From Takakia lepidozioides (taxonomy: Eukaryota; Streptophyta; Takakiopsida; Takakiales; Takakiaceae): DNA of 64,000 nt. How positions within the stretch are numbered: the first letter of the stretch is position 1; every line of letters starts with the position of its first letter. The stretch is taken from positions 78,163,053 through 78,227,052 of the forward strand of contig CM060732.1 of the NCBI GenBank assembly GCA_030704615.1, read 5' to 3'. Under the pieces are notes generated by a model. It made no database searches. It worked only from the letters and a program-made list of their open reading frames with translations, and was not told the DNA's origin. Positions 1-11,386 of this stretch are shown piece by piece. A program made the translations under genes and the position numbers.

Positions 1-276
1 CAGAGTGAGTTTAACTTCCATTCAGCTAAACATATTTGAAGTCAACGCTCAACCAAGAGTTTCACTGGTTCTTCGCAGAGGGGGAAGGGAAAGAAAGACA
101 AAAACTTTATAACGTCCATGGGAAGTTCTACGAACGAACTTATGGGACATAGAGTAAATAAGAAACTGGGGCCCTCAACAGGAGAGAAAGAGAAACAGCG
201 AGCCTGCCCAGTGGGACAGGACAAGAGATTGTTGTAAAGTCCTTCGTGTTTGACAGTATCTTGTTATAATGCACAG
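1..276 (+). other. Intron of the first subtilase gene
   Basis: No reading frame here fits a subtilase exon. By comparison with the paralogue on the other strand, this should be the intron before the exon that starts at 277. It contains a purine-rich stretch around 180-200. Confidence 0.55.
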
Positions 277-1841
277 AGTATTCTTCGATACTACTATTCA
301 AGGGCGAAAAGAGACAACACGGGCAAGATAACTGAGTTTGGAGCTCGCGTGAGGTTGAATGATTCTCGACAAGCTTCTTTTGTGACAGAAGCCCCACAAG
401 TCGCACTTTTCTCATCAAGGGGACCAGTCTATGCGAATACCATCAATATGGTAATGGCAGACTTGTTGAAGCCCGATCTAGTGGCTCCAGGAAACCAGAT
501 ATGGGGTGCCTGGACACCTACCGGCATTGATGCCACAGGATATAGTGGTAGGTAAACTCCTCTCCTCCTCCCATTCCGTAGAGTAGATCAGTGTGTCTGC
601 GTGCCTCCACATCCCATGTCTTGCCCCATAAGCTCTTTTGGCCTGATGGGCACTTTACAAAGCCCTTCTTTCTTCCTGGTTGGTGGCTGGTTGTCGGAGG
701 CCCCACTTTTCTTCTTGTCTGCTTTCCTTTGCCCCATAGTTTTCTTGAGCTTCCCTTTTCCCCGGAATCGAAACGAATTCTGTACAATACATACTCCTGA
801 AATAGCTTCGCTGGCTCCAGAACTGGTCTTTCACTCTGTTTGCTGTAAATCTTGTACCGTCGCAGAAGCCACAGTGTATTTGTGTACTACGTATATGTGT
901 TGCATGCGCAGGGGAAAGTTTTGCGATGCTGTCAGGAACAAGCATGGCCACCCCTCACATTGCCGGCATTGTCGCCCTCCTCCAACAACAGCATCCACAT
1001 TGGAGCCCTGCTGCTATCCAGTCTGCCCTTCTAACCACGGCAAGCCCATTTGACTCCTGGCACGCACCCATCCTTGCAGAGCAACCTTCGCAAAATCCCG
1101 CATCAACGATGTTGGGATCTGCCTCACCATTTGATCTTGGAAGCGGGGCAGTCAATGCCACTGCTGCCTTCAATCCAGGGCTGGTGTTTGAAAGAAGTAA
1201 GTCTTTCTCTGGCCCAGTGGAAGAGAGAGAGAGAATTTGAAGGGAGCGTGGGAGGAGAAGAGGACTCATGGTCTAGCTTTCAGCTTAGAGCAAAGTCACG
1301 AGGTAGGATATACACGAGAGAACGAGGGCATCTGGTAATTAGTGAAAACCCTCTCTGCCTGCATTGACATTGGATGCATGGATCAATGCCAGGTTTCCAA
1401 GACTATGTCAACTTCCTCTGCACTCTTCCCGGCCTTGACGCAAACACAGTGGAGGATGCCACCGGTGTCTCATGCCAAGTACCCGTCGGCGAGAGAGCAT
1501 CTAACCTGAACATGCCATCAATCACCGTGGCAAATCTGATAGGGACACGAGTAGTAAACCGAACAGTAACCAGCTATTACAGTGAGGACGAATCATACGC
1601 AGTAATCATAAACCCACCTTCAGGAGTTGATGTTATGGTGGAGCCCGGCACATTCACCATCAGCTCACAAGAGGCTGTGACTCTCACTGTAACTTTGCGG
1701 GCTGTAGCTAACAACCAGGCTTTTACTTTTGGGTCTCTAGCTTTGGTGGGAAGCAAAGGGCATGTTGTGCGCATGCCTCTTTCGGTATCTGCAAACTCAG
1801 ACGTAGATATTCATGAACAAGAGAGGGAGCATGCTCACTAG
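277..1841 (+). CDS. SBT2-type subtilisin-like serine protease, C-terminal part (5' end outside window)
   Basis: Three exons read as the end of a secreted plant subtilase: 277-547, 912-1196 and 1393-1841, joined by GT-AG introns whose phases fit (0 at entry, then 1, then 1). The second exon holds the catalytic serine in GTSMATPH. The last exon encodes the fibronectin-III-like C-terminal domain, with the family signatures DYVNFLC and [10 protein letters not shown], and stops at TAG 1839-1841. Exon borders match the complete paralogue at 27722-34317 exactly, which is why I start at 277 after the acceptor CACAG. The signal peptide, prodomain and the catalytic Asp, His and Asn would lie left of the window, so intactness is unknown. 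The family are extracellular or cell-wall endopeptidases; the substrate is not visible here. The tail after the Fn3 domain is unusually acidic and His-containing for this family. Confidence 0.9.
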
Positions 1842-2564
1842 ACCTTGACAGCTTGGTGCGATGCTTCATAAAGAAAGAGAGATCTGGGTGTACAATCCTT
1901 TTTGAAGTTAAGACTTCACTTGAAACAAACTGTCTACATCTTCCACAAGTCATTAGATGGAAGGCAGGCATGATGATTGTGCATTGACCACAACTCCAAC
2001 TCTGATCCCTTTGGAATTGAGTGCAAAGGTGTCTCATTCCATCCCTCCCAAATTACCCTGCAACTGCAAAATATATGTTGTCACAACCACTCCTACCTCT
2101 CCTGTTTCTGTCAACAAACCAGCATACTTAAGGTGACTATCCAGATGCAAGCATCTGCACCTCTCTTTTCCGCGCATTGGGATGTTCAAGGTGGGCTCAC
2201 ATAGACTGAGGATGAGACTGGCAGATGGGATATCTAAGCTGCAGCGTCCCGAACAGTACATTTGTCCTGCTCGCCCCATACTATGTGCATTAATGGAGGG
2301 AAAATACAAGCACAAGGAGCATGAAGGTCTTACACAAGCTTCCAGGACGGGTAAACAGTGAAGAGGTTCAGTTCCGCTCACAGGTTCCCCGGAATTGAGA
2401 ACCCTGGCCCCAGATATTTTGTTAAACGAATGGCTGAGTAAGGCAAGTTCTGCCAATGCCTTGGGAACATCTGGAATGTGACATTCCATCCTATTCCTGG
2501 GGCATTGAGGAATATGTGAAATGGGATTTTCTGGACAGGACGGTACTCAAATTTGCAAATAAAA

Positions 2565-2631
2565 TCTTCAGCTAGAGATTGTACTCATAAGACGTTGTTT
2601 GCCGTAGCCTTGTGGCCTCTTCAGCTAGAGA
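2565..2631 (+). repeat. Truncated 39-bp copy of dispersed family A with 14-bp target site duplication
   Basis: The 39 bases 2579-2617 match the first half of a roughly 70-bp repeat present elsewhere in the window. They are flanked by perfect 14-bp direct repeats TCTTCAGCTAGAGA at 2565-2578 and 2618-2631. A duplication of that size is what target-primed or other retroposition leaves. The other copies extend further through a hairpin segment that is missing here. Confidence 0.8.
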
Positions 2632-3535
2632 GTATGCATTTGAGAGTATGGTAATAGTGTTTCCATTATAACAGCCTGGGACATACAATGGCATAACCAG
2701 ATAGACTGAGCAGCAGTTCATGAACAAGCCATTCTAGACGAGGGAAGAATCTCTAATGTCCAGAAGGCATATCCTACGATATCACTTGACTAGCTAAGTT
2801 GAGGCAGAGCAAATAGCTTAAGTAATGCTTGACCTTACAAATGGGATGCTGGTGGCTGTGGAACCTGACATTGGAGTCCCACACTCACAAAATGCACCAA
2901 TTCTAAGTGTTTCTTCAGAAGGTGAAATCCCCCAGTGAAACGACAATTTTATTTCTATTCCTGCCCAAATAGAACAGAGCACATGACTTCCCACAATGCC
3001 ATCCCTTCCTATCATTCAAGCGAAGGAAAGTGTGACCAAATGCAAGGACTTCCCAACCAAGAAGCTAGACACACAGCACGGCCTCTCTTTGCGAGCTCAT
3101 TAACATAGAAGACTATTTGACAAGAAGGTATCTTGTGGGCCGCTGTAAAGAACTTCCCTTAACACCTCATTTGATGTACACCCTCCAGACTCCCACAGAG
3201 ATTTGGGCCAATTGCCCATTCGCGCTATCTGCAAGTAAATCACTTCATACTGCATAGCAGCCTGACTGGTTCCGTGTGATGATACTAGGGCAGAATCCTG
3301 CACATTGCTACATTCATATACATGTTGTTACTCATGAGTGTGTGTGCCGGTGTTAGTGAGGGAGAGAAGAGCTCTCACAAGGGTGACAGTCCACTGATTC
3401 ATGACTTTGAAACTTGTGACTGCGTATTGCTACTTTCAGCATTGCTTGTAGGTGGTGCAGCACATGCCTTCAAAACAGCTTCCACCTGCCACATTGCCAA
3501 GAACCACAGCACTTACCCCTTGAAAGCAAGAATGC

Positions 3536-3554
3536 TAGGGTTTAGGGTTTAGGG
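3536..3554 (+). repeat. Short interstitial telomere-like repeat
   Basis: About two and a half TTTAGGG units in a row, the Arabidopsis-type plant telomere sequence. It is too short to be a functional telomere and probably reflects telobox-like or repair-derived sequence. Confidence 0.7.
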
Positions 3555-4626
3555 CAAAGTTTGCAAGACATAGGATGCTAGAATCCATTCTCTGTCTTGC
3601 GAAAGTACCCCAAAAATAAGTGGGAATGTTTAGGCTAAAGGAGCGGGATCATTATGAGATATTCGCTGTACTCACTCTACCTTCAAATCCACCTCTGCAT
3701 CCTCTGTGTCCTGTTTTCTACTCAAACTCCAGGATAAAGCAACGGCCAATGCAGGATGGTCGGTCCCAGTAGTGTTCATATGCACCACCTTCATACGTTT
3801 GAGACCAGATCAAGAAAACATCAACCTCAAACTGACAACCAACTGGTTTTAGCCCGCGGTGGGTTACGCTGATTTCGCACGATGAATTGTCAAACAACCA
3901 AAGAGTTACTTAGCGAGACCGCGGCAAGGCTGCGGCATCTGAATGGTGAAATGAGTACATTCACACCCATAACACGAACGCCAGAAACTGGACGACGAAG
4001 ACAAGTTGGCATAAATGACTTCGCTGCTAAGGAAAACACTTTTAAGTACAAAAATACCCACCAACCCTGCATGCAATGACTGTCTCTTAAGGACAAGGTG
4101 ATTATGAGTGATTTCATAGCACCACTCGACGGAGACGACGGGAGGCGGTGGAGAGATGGATGGCTACCTGCTGCAAACGACGGTGCCGCCGCTTGGCATT
4201 GGCGCGGCGTGTGTGATTCATGGGCCAGTTCTTCCACACCAGCCCACCTGACTGCTTGATTACCACCTCCATCACCTTAGTCGCCGCAAATCCCATCTCT
4301 CCACTCTCTCTCTCTCTCTCTCCCTCTCAATGTGGGTCTTTTTCCCTTCTTCCTGAATTCTGTGCTGCAGTCAGGAAAGGGAAGGAAGTCGTGTGTGTGT
4401 GCTTCTCCAACGCACTGGGTCCTTTCCAATACTGGTCCTCTCCTGCGTAGGATCGTACACCCTCCAGAATACCACTGTATATACTACTAGCCTAGGAGTA
4501 TATACTAGCCTAAAACCTTTGGGTCCTCTTGTATACAGAGGACCCAACTTCAGCTCCCTAACCTGCATCTAACAAATAAATAGTAATTTTGTGATAATTT
4601 AATATTATCAAATCAGCGATCATGAT

Positions 4627-4700
4627 CTTTTTTTCTTTTTTTTTCCCAGAACAGGGGGATTGTAGCCTTGAAAATTTTATTAATGTGGGGTAAGGAAAAA
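4627..4700 (-). repeat. A-tailed retroposon-like 3' end
   Basis: Read on the minus strand, an AATAAAATTTTCA segment is followed by AGGCTACAATCCCC and then an A-rich tail. The same arrangement occurs at 35806-35900, which suggests a shared non-LTR retroelement 3' terminus. No coding part of a LINE is recognisable next to it. Confidence 0.4.
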
Positions 4701-5325
4701 ATAACCTTACAATAGCCATGAGGCAGAAAAGAGAGGTTCCACTCCAAACCAACAGCCCTAAGGGAGACGGAAGAAAAGCAGGCACTGGTGCTGCACCACC
4801 CAAGCAAGCCTGCATCACTATGATACTACAAGCTCCAGAGTAGAACCAAATGTCTACCACAACAGAGCCAGCCAAAAGGAAATGAGAAGAAAAAATGAGG
4901 TGACCTCAAGATGATTCTAAGTCCAAGAGCCAACCTGCAGAGAGACCAAGTCTAGGCAGAGGGAAAATCTAAGATCCTAACACCTAGGATTTACATATTG
5001 CCTCGTTTCCTTTTGGGGGCCTCAAAGGACAGTTGAGCCTTAGATTTCCCCTAATATCTACTTGGATACCGAAAATAGTATTAAGCAAACAAATCCTAGT
5101 TTCTCCAACAAAAAAATTAGCAATATATTTTTATGCTCTCATGCTTATTCAAAACTATCTATGAAACAAATTATTTGATATTTATATTTATTGCCAAAGA
5201 AAGGTGAAACCCCAACAGATCAAAGCAACTTATATTTAAAGCAAAAATCTCCAAAAACTAACATTCAAAAAACTACTAAAAATTTACATTCATTGAAAAA
5301 TACAAAGAAAATATAAACGATTCTC

Positions 5326-5640
5326 CTATGTTTGTTTGTGTATGTTGCCACCTGCATGGCCAAAAAATAAAATTGAAAATTTGTATTCTTCACAATTATG
5401 ATCTCGAAAAAGCACAAGAGGTATATATCCTTCACTTGGAGCGATTGCATAAGTATTGTGTTCATGATCAAAAATTTGTTTCGCATCAAGAAAATTTTCT
5501 ATGAACGTGTCTGTAAGAGTATTTTCATATGTTTCTTCAAAACAATCGTTAAAATTTTGGTCATCAACATCGTCTACGATTGTTTGGAAATCCTTAGACA
5601 ATTCAAAATATCTTTCTAATTTCTTCTTATCGATACACTA
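5326..5640 (-). pseudogene. Possible Helitron-associated protein fragment
   Basis: An AT-rich minus-strand frame of about 90 residues contains the string IAPSEGYIPLVLFRD followed by an EEYKF-type stretch. This resembles the APGEG...EELSFP segment found in front of the Helitron-like N domain in eukaryotic Helitron and PIF1-helicase proteins. No Rep or helicase motif is seen nearby, so at most this is a relic. The similarity is judged by eye and could be chance. Confidence 0.27.
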
Positions 5641-7200
5641 GCAAGTTGATATAATGGAGTTCCACATAAATCATGCAATGTTTTTCATAACCATGTTTGG
5701 CCGGACGTACCCTAACATGTATGGTGAATAATATTCTCTCTTTTTTTCAACATTGATGTTATTTATTCATCTTGAGGAAGACGTGGTAAGACAAATTGGA
5801 TTTTATCAATATTTGTTGGGACATTAATAATGGTACCACGAATGCCAAATTGACCAAATCCATACAGTTGTGACTGGAGCAGGAATGGATCCTGCCCATT
5901 TTCCGCCGTTAGGCCCGTCTGGACCGGAGACGAGGGCTTCTAGAACTGAGCGCCGTCTTTGCACAGCTGGAGTTGCAAATGTTGGAGGTACCTATTCTTT
6001 AGGAACGTCTTTCCGGTATAAGGGCTCTTCTTATGGCTATGGCGAAAAGAAATTTCTCAGTAGAAACGTTTGGTAAGTTTATTGACAGGTATCGTCTGAA
6101 TATGGGTTGCCGAGACTCCCCATTTACGAAGACTTTTTCTAATAGAAAGCCGACGCCAACTGACTTGGACTTTAGTTGCATTTGTCCCAGAAGCTCTCAC
6201 CTTCTGCCGAAGTAATTTACCCCTCCAAACAACTTTGAAAAACTTTTCTACGGGCTGTCATTCCCCGCCAGTGCTGCTGGATCTTCAAAGCCACAATTCT
6301 TAGCAGTAAAAAGTGCTTTATGGAACTGGTGCATTTTTTACCATGCCTGCAGTCTTCTCTGTGGACTAGCATAAGTTTGAGTTGATTCCTCTGAAACCAT
6401 CATCGATAGTGGGCTCGAATAACCACTGTCGCATTCTTCTCTTGCCAATGAACAATACGAAGGGCTCAACGTACCAGCCACCCTCTGACAACCCCCTAAA
6501 ATGTTGTGACTGCAATTTTGCGACTTGTGAACAAATTACGTTCTTGTAATAGAGGATGACTTGACATCAGATATATACATAATGCTGCAATGACTGACCC
6601 CTCAATGCACCAGTCATGGCTCAAATTGACTGTGTGGTTTGACTATCTATGTGTCCGAATGGCATGAAAGCTTCCACAAAAGTTTCTAGAGACTTCTTTC
6701 ACTTGTTAAGTTTGACATGGGATTAGGGCCTGGACAACGTTAAAGTACACCAGTTTTCTGAGCAGATGTACGCAACATAAATGATGACATCTATTGCTGC
6801 CATCTGTGTCATCTCCCTATCTCCTGCTAAATCTTTTGTTAGCTATGCACATTCAGGGTGTCATTAGCAGTCTGGAACCAAAGCCATTATAGGGTACTTA
6901 TACCATCCCAACCTAAAAAAATACATGTGTTAATCTCACCCTGGTGATGTTTTGACTTCCCCAATTATATGCTCCGAAACTGATCCCAGGAGATCCCCTC
7001 AACATACATGCAACTTCGTCAAAAAAATAGTTTAGTTAACGATTTTTGTTTTCAAAGCAGCATGCCAAAAAAGGGCAGATAATTGAGGAACATCTAGAGA
7101 TATAGTTAAGAGTTGAAGAGGATGAACCTCTTCCAACTTTAATTAATCAACCCTGAGAAATTGACAGTGCCACTTGCAGCTTAGATGTTACTCTTTAGGT
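5641..7200. other. Intergenic DNA without recognised features
   Basis: Short open frames only. I see no domain, RNA gene or clear repeat. Confidence 0.5.
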
Positions 7201-7209
7201 TAGGCAAAC

Positions 7210-8250
7210 AAATTTTAAATGGCATACTTGTCTAGGACCTATCAGCGGGTATGTAGACATACTGGCAAAGTTTAAAAAAAAGATAAAATCATTTGGATGA
7301 CAAACGGTTGGTTCCACCTTTGAATCGATTATGAATGATCCCATACTTGTCCAGGACTTGTTAGAGGGTATGTAGAACATACTGGCAAAGTTTAAAAAGA
7401 GGATAAAATCATTTGGAGGGCAAACGGTTGGTTCCACCTTTGAATCGATTTTGATTGATCCCATACTTGTCCATGACTTGTCAGAGGGTATGTATAACAC
7501 TTTCCAAGTTTGAATATAAGAAGATAAAATCATTTGAATGTGGAACGTTGCGGTCCACATTTGAAGCAATTTTGATATGGCCCATACTTATCCAGGATCT
7601 ATGAGAGGGTATGCAGAATATACTGGCCAAGTTTGAAAAGAAGATAAAATCGTTAGAATGAAGAACGGATGGTTCCAACTTTGAATCAATTTCCATTGAT
7701 CCCATACTTGTCTAGGACCTGTCAGAGGGTATGTAGAACATACTGGCAAAGTTTGAAAAGAAGATAAAATCATTTAAATGGGAAATGGTTAGTTCCATCT
7801 TTCAATCAATTTTGATTGAGTCCATACTTATCCAAGACTTGTTAGAGGGTATGTAGAACATATTTGTCAAGTTTGATAACAAGATAAAATCATTTGGGTG
7901 GGCATCAATTTGTTCACCCTTTGAATCAATTTTAATTGATCGCATACTTGTGCAAGACCCGTCGGAGGGTATGTAGAACATATTGGCCAAGTTTGAAAAG
8001 AAGAAAAACCGTTTAAATGAAGATTGGTTCGTTCCACCTGTGAATCAGTTTGTTTGATCTCATATTTGTCCATAATCTGTCAAAGTTTAAAAAGAACATA
8101 CCAGCAAAGTTTGAAAAGAAAATAAAAGCATTTAAATAGGGAACGTTTTGTTCCATCATTTAATTAATTTTGATTTATGTCATATTTATACAACATATGT
8201 CAGATGGTATGTAGAGCATACTGGAAAAGTTTGAAAACAAGCATGAAGGA
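7210..8250. repeat. Tandem array, about 120-bp unit, eight to nine imperfect copies
   Basis: The landmark GGGTATGTAG, with small changes, recurs at about 7247, 7366, 7486, 7607, 7727, 7847 and 7967, and again in decayed form near 8206. The spacing is 119-121 bases. Each unit has a CATACTTGTCCAGGAC-like part, the landmark, ACATACTGGCAAAGTTTGAAA and AGATAAAATCATTT. The period is a multiple of three, so long but unconserved reading frames persist on the minus strand. I regard it as a satellite rather than a gene. Confidence 0.85.
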
Positions 8251-8790
8251 AAGAGGGAGGCAAGAGGAGAATGAATTGAAGATTTGGTTCTTAACTGATA
8301 TGCAGCTGATGGCCATTTCATGTTGGTGGTGGCTGATACAAAATTCACAATATGGCAGTCTCGGAGGACCTAATGTTATTGGCATGGGAATAGCAAAAAG
8401 ATTTGTACAGGCAACAACATCATCAAGCACCTTACAATAAATAAATTTGTTGAGATTGTTTTTTAGAGTTCCAAACGAAAAAGCACTCCAACTAGAGAGA
8501 TCCCATTAGAGTAATACATTTTACCACAAGTGATTTGACGTGCTTGTAAACGTGGTTCAAATTTTGATATGTTGTCATAATATCGTGTACATGTAATTGT
8601 AAGGTCTTGATAATGATAATGGTAAGATAATACTAATTATAAGTCTTATAAATCTTATAGTAAAACTTATAAATCTCATAGATCTTATAGTAAAACTACA
8701 AGATCTCATAATATTACTAAGAAACCAAGAAGAAATCGACATTTGTCAGATACATATAGGACATCTATTTTTTCTTATACTAATGATACC

Positions 8791-9199
8791 TATTGGAGGT
8801 AGCTTCAATACACTGTAACATCAACCAAGTTTTGACTTGGTACACGCATCCATAATACACGTAGCTCATATGCATAAGGCTTCTTTGCATTAATGGAAAT
8901 TAGGAACGACGTCCTTATAGTCCTAAGGCTAGGACAGGCTAACATTCCCTGTCAGGCTACAGAGGTACTTCTTGCTCTACTCTCAGGCGACAGAGTACTA
9001 GCTCAGATAGTAAGATGAGAGTATTGTTCCTCTATATGTACTTCCTGCCCGTTGGGCGGGAAGGTGATTACATGATTAGAGATTATGTTGTCTCTTGGTT
9101 TTGAACTAGCAAGTTGGCCCATCGACGTGGAACACTAGGGGCATGGCACTCTATCTTGTACCTAGCTAAGTAAGTGGCAATGATAGTTTTCTTCTTACA
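8791..9199 (-). repeat. 3' LTR of the copia element
   Basis: 409 bp. On the minus strand it begins TGTAAGAAG directly after the PPT and ends CCAATA next to the ATACC duplication. It matches the other LTR over its whole length. Confidence 0.93.
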
Positions 9200-10326
9200 C
9201 TCCCACTCGGGGTGGAGTGCCATCTTCAATTTCTTCGATGCGAACATTGGTCTCAGTAAGCCCAAGCATGCCCTTCAGGCGCTCGAAACGGGGACGGGGA
9301 AGAGGCTTCGTGAGCACATCAGCAAGCTGATGTTCGTTGTTGATGTACTCCAGTCGGATGGTGCCGTGATTGTACTCCTCTCGAATCTTGTGATATTGGA
9401 CGTCAATATGCTTTGTCCGATGGTGAAACTCTGGGTTCCGCACCAGTCGAATCGCTGCCTGATTGTCACAAAGCAAAACTGTAGGGGCGTGCTGAACATA
9501 GCCAAGATTAGTTAGAAGTCGCCGTAACCAAACAATCTCTTTCATGGCTGAAAAAGCAGCAATATACTCAGACTCCGTCGTGCTTGTTGTGGTACAGCTC
9601 TGCTTCTTGCTTGACCAAGCGATGGGTCCGTTGTTGAGCATAACAACATATCCTATCCTGGATTTGCGGTCGTCATGGTCCCCGGCATAGTCGGCGTCGC
9701 TATACGCCAAAAGCTGGTTCATGGAGTTATCCATGTTGGCGCTGTATGTGATATGAACATCTGGGTGGCCTCGGAGGTACTTGAGAATCCTCTTGGCCGC
9801 ATTGACATGGGGTACTTTTGGGTTACTGACATACTGGGCTACGTTACTGGTGGCGTAAGTGACATCAACTCTGGTGCCACTGCTGGCAAACAAAATACTA
9901 CCGATGACATGACGGTATGGAAAAGAGGACACGAGCTCATCACTATGGGTGGACTGATAATCAAGATAACTACAGGGGTCGGACGGTACTGCTAGAGGGT
10001 TTGAATCCGTGAAACCATACTTGAGGAGAAGGCGGGCAATGTAGCGACTCTGATCAATCTGCAAGGTGCGAAGAGCTCTGTCACGTGTGATTCGGAGACC
10101 GACATAGATTTCAGGGTAACCACTAGTGACCTTGAAGGCTTTACCCATGAAGGCAAGGATAGTAATCCCTCCTGAGTTTGACCTGTTACATATAATTCCG
10201 TCATCTACGTAGATGATTAGGAATAACCGGGAGTTTGTGGTACTGACATACACGCAGGGATCTGCACTAGATTGCTTGAGACTATTTTGGTTCAGAAAGT
10301 CATGAAAACGTTGATTCCAGACACCG
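9195..10326 (-). pseudogene. Copia pol: C-terminal reverse transcriptase and RNase H
   Basis: A long open minus-strand frame begins in the RT palm just after the inversion breakpoint (GVWNQRF). It carries the catalytic YVDD box near 10200-10211, continues through the connection and the RNase H domain (YSDADYAGD, then TTESEYIA), and ends with the copia C-terminal signature DVLTKPLPRPRF. It stops at 9195, inside the LTR. This part is uninterrupted. It is classed as a pseudogene because its N-terminal half is inverted and the upstream polyprotein is broken. Confidence 0.9.
9200..9208 (-). other. Polypurine tract of the copia element
   Basis: Minus strand GAGTGGGAG lies immediately before the 3' LTR start TGTAAG, the position from which plus-strand DNA synthesis is primed. 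Confidence 0.8.
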
Positions 10327-11386
10327 CCACACTGCTGCCCAAGAGTCGCAGAGCACAAGTAGTAACGACATTGTACTCCTATCGATCATAGGAGAACCAA
10401 GCACCAGCGACCTGTTAGCTCCACCCACACCAGATCCGGTATCAAGTCCGATTGATCCGCAGTTCCCACTCACACAGTCCACGGAAGGAGAGCCAGGCAG
10501 TCAGGAACAAACTGCTTCGCCGGGGGGACTCAACGATATAGTCGGTGAGCAGCAGGAAAGTGATGAGACCTTAGCATCCTGGGGATATCACGTTGGCCTC
10601 CTTAGATGCACCATTCGCACCACTCGATTACCAGCCTCAAAGCCCGACCCTGTTTACAACAGTCTCGGCACCAGTGGGAGCAGTGGCATCTGCACTACAA
10701 CAGTTGGAACGAGTTGGAGATGCAGATTTTTCCCTGCAGCCGTCGGAACCAGTGGGAGAAGCAACGCCTATTCTACAGCAGTTGGAAGCAATGGGAGATA
10801 CCGCACTGCCACCCTATCAAAGACGAGAGAGGAAGCCGACCAACAGATATGGAGATTGGGCCTATATGGCCAGTCAATCACAGGCCCTAAGCGCACATGC
10901 TGAGCTGAAGGAGCCAATCACAATCGCTGAAGCCTTAGTGTCTCCAGAGCACATGGAGTGGAAGAAGGCCATGCAATCTGAATATGACTTGTTTATAGAA
11001 CGACACATGGACGGTATGTGATCTGCCACCCGGGAGAAATCTCATAAAAAACAAGTGGGTGTATAAACTCAAGTACGATCTGGATGGCAAAGTGGATCGC
11101 TTCAAGGCGAGACTGGTGGCCAAAGGATTCACTCAGCAGGAGGGACTGGACTACGAGGAAACTTTCAGCCCAGTTGTGAAGTTCGATTCAATTCGGGCGG
11201 TACTCTCCATTGCCTGTGCAGAAGACCTGGAGATGACGCATTTTGACATCACCACAGCCTTCCTTTATGGCGAGATAACTCAAGATATCTACATGGCGCC
11301 CCCAGTAGGTTTTGAGCACATGTTCGAACCCGGCAAAGTCTGTAAGATGCAACGAGCTTTATATGGTCTGAAACAGTCCAGCCTTT
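10327..11386 (+). pseudogene. Inverted internal segment: copia linker and N-terminal reverse transcriptase
   Basis: This is the part of pol missing from the minus strand. It has a Ser/Pro-rich linker, then the RT N-terminus with KNKWVYKLK, KARLVAKGFTQQ, DYEETFSPVV, HFDITTAFLYG and YGLKQS near 11370-11380. YGLKQS is normally followed within one or two residues by the W-N-x-R-F segment, which here lies on the opposite strand at the other end of the segment. Both edges therefore coincide with the gap in the minus-strand polyprotein, as a simple inversion predicts. A frameshift lies near 11000, between the linker frame and the NKW frame. Confidence 0.88.

Larger units (their letters stand above)
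1842..5300. other. Gene-poor intergenic DNA
   Basis: Only short open frames without recognisable domains. It holds a 39-bp dispersed-repeat insertion with target duplication (2565-2631), a telomere-like run (3536-3554), a CT microsatellite (about 4303-4327) and an A-tailed retroposon-like end in reverse orientation (4627-4700). The first few hundred bases are presumably the 3' UTR of the subtilase. Confidence 0.6.

Noticed and set aside
8786-8798. Alternative 8-bp target duplication ATACCTAT with LTR ends TG...CA
   Set aside because: The primer site abuts CCAATA exactly and a 5-bp duplication is the copia norm, so the shared TAT is taken as LTR end on one side and chance on the other.
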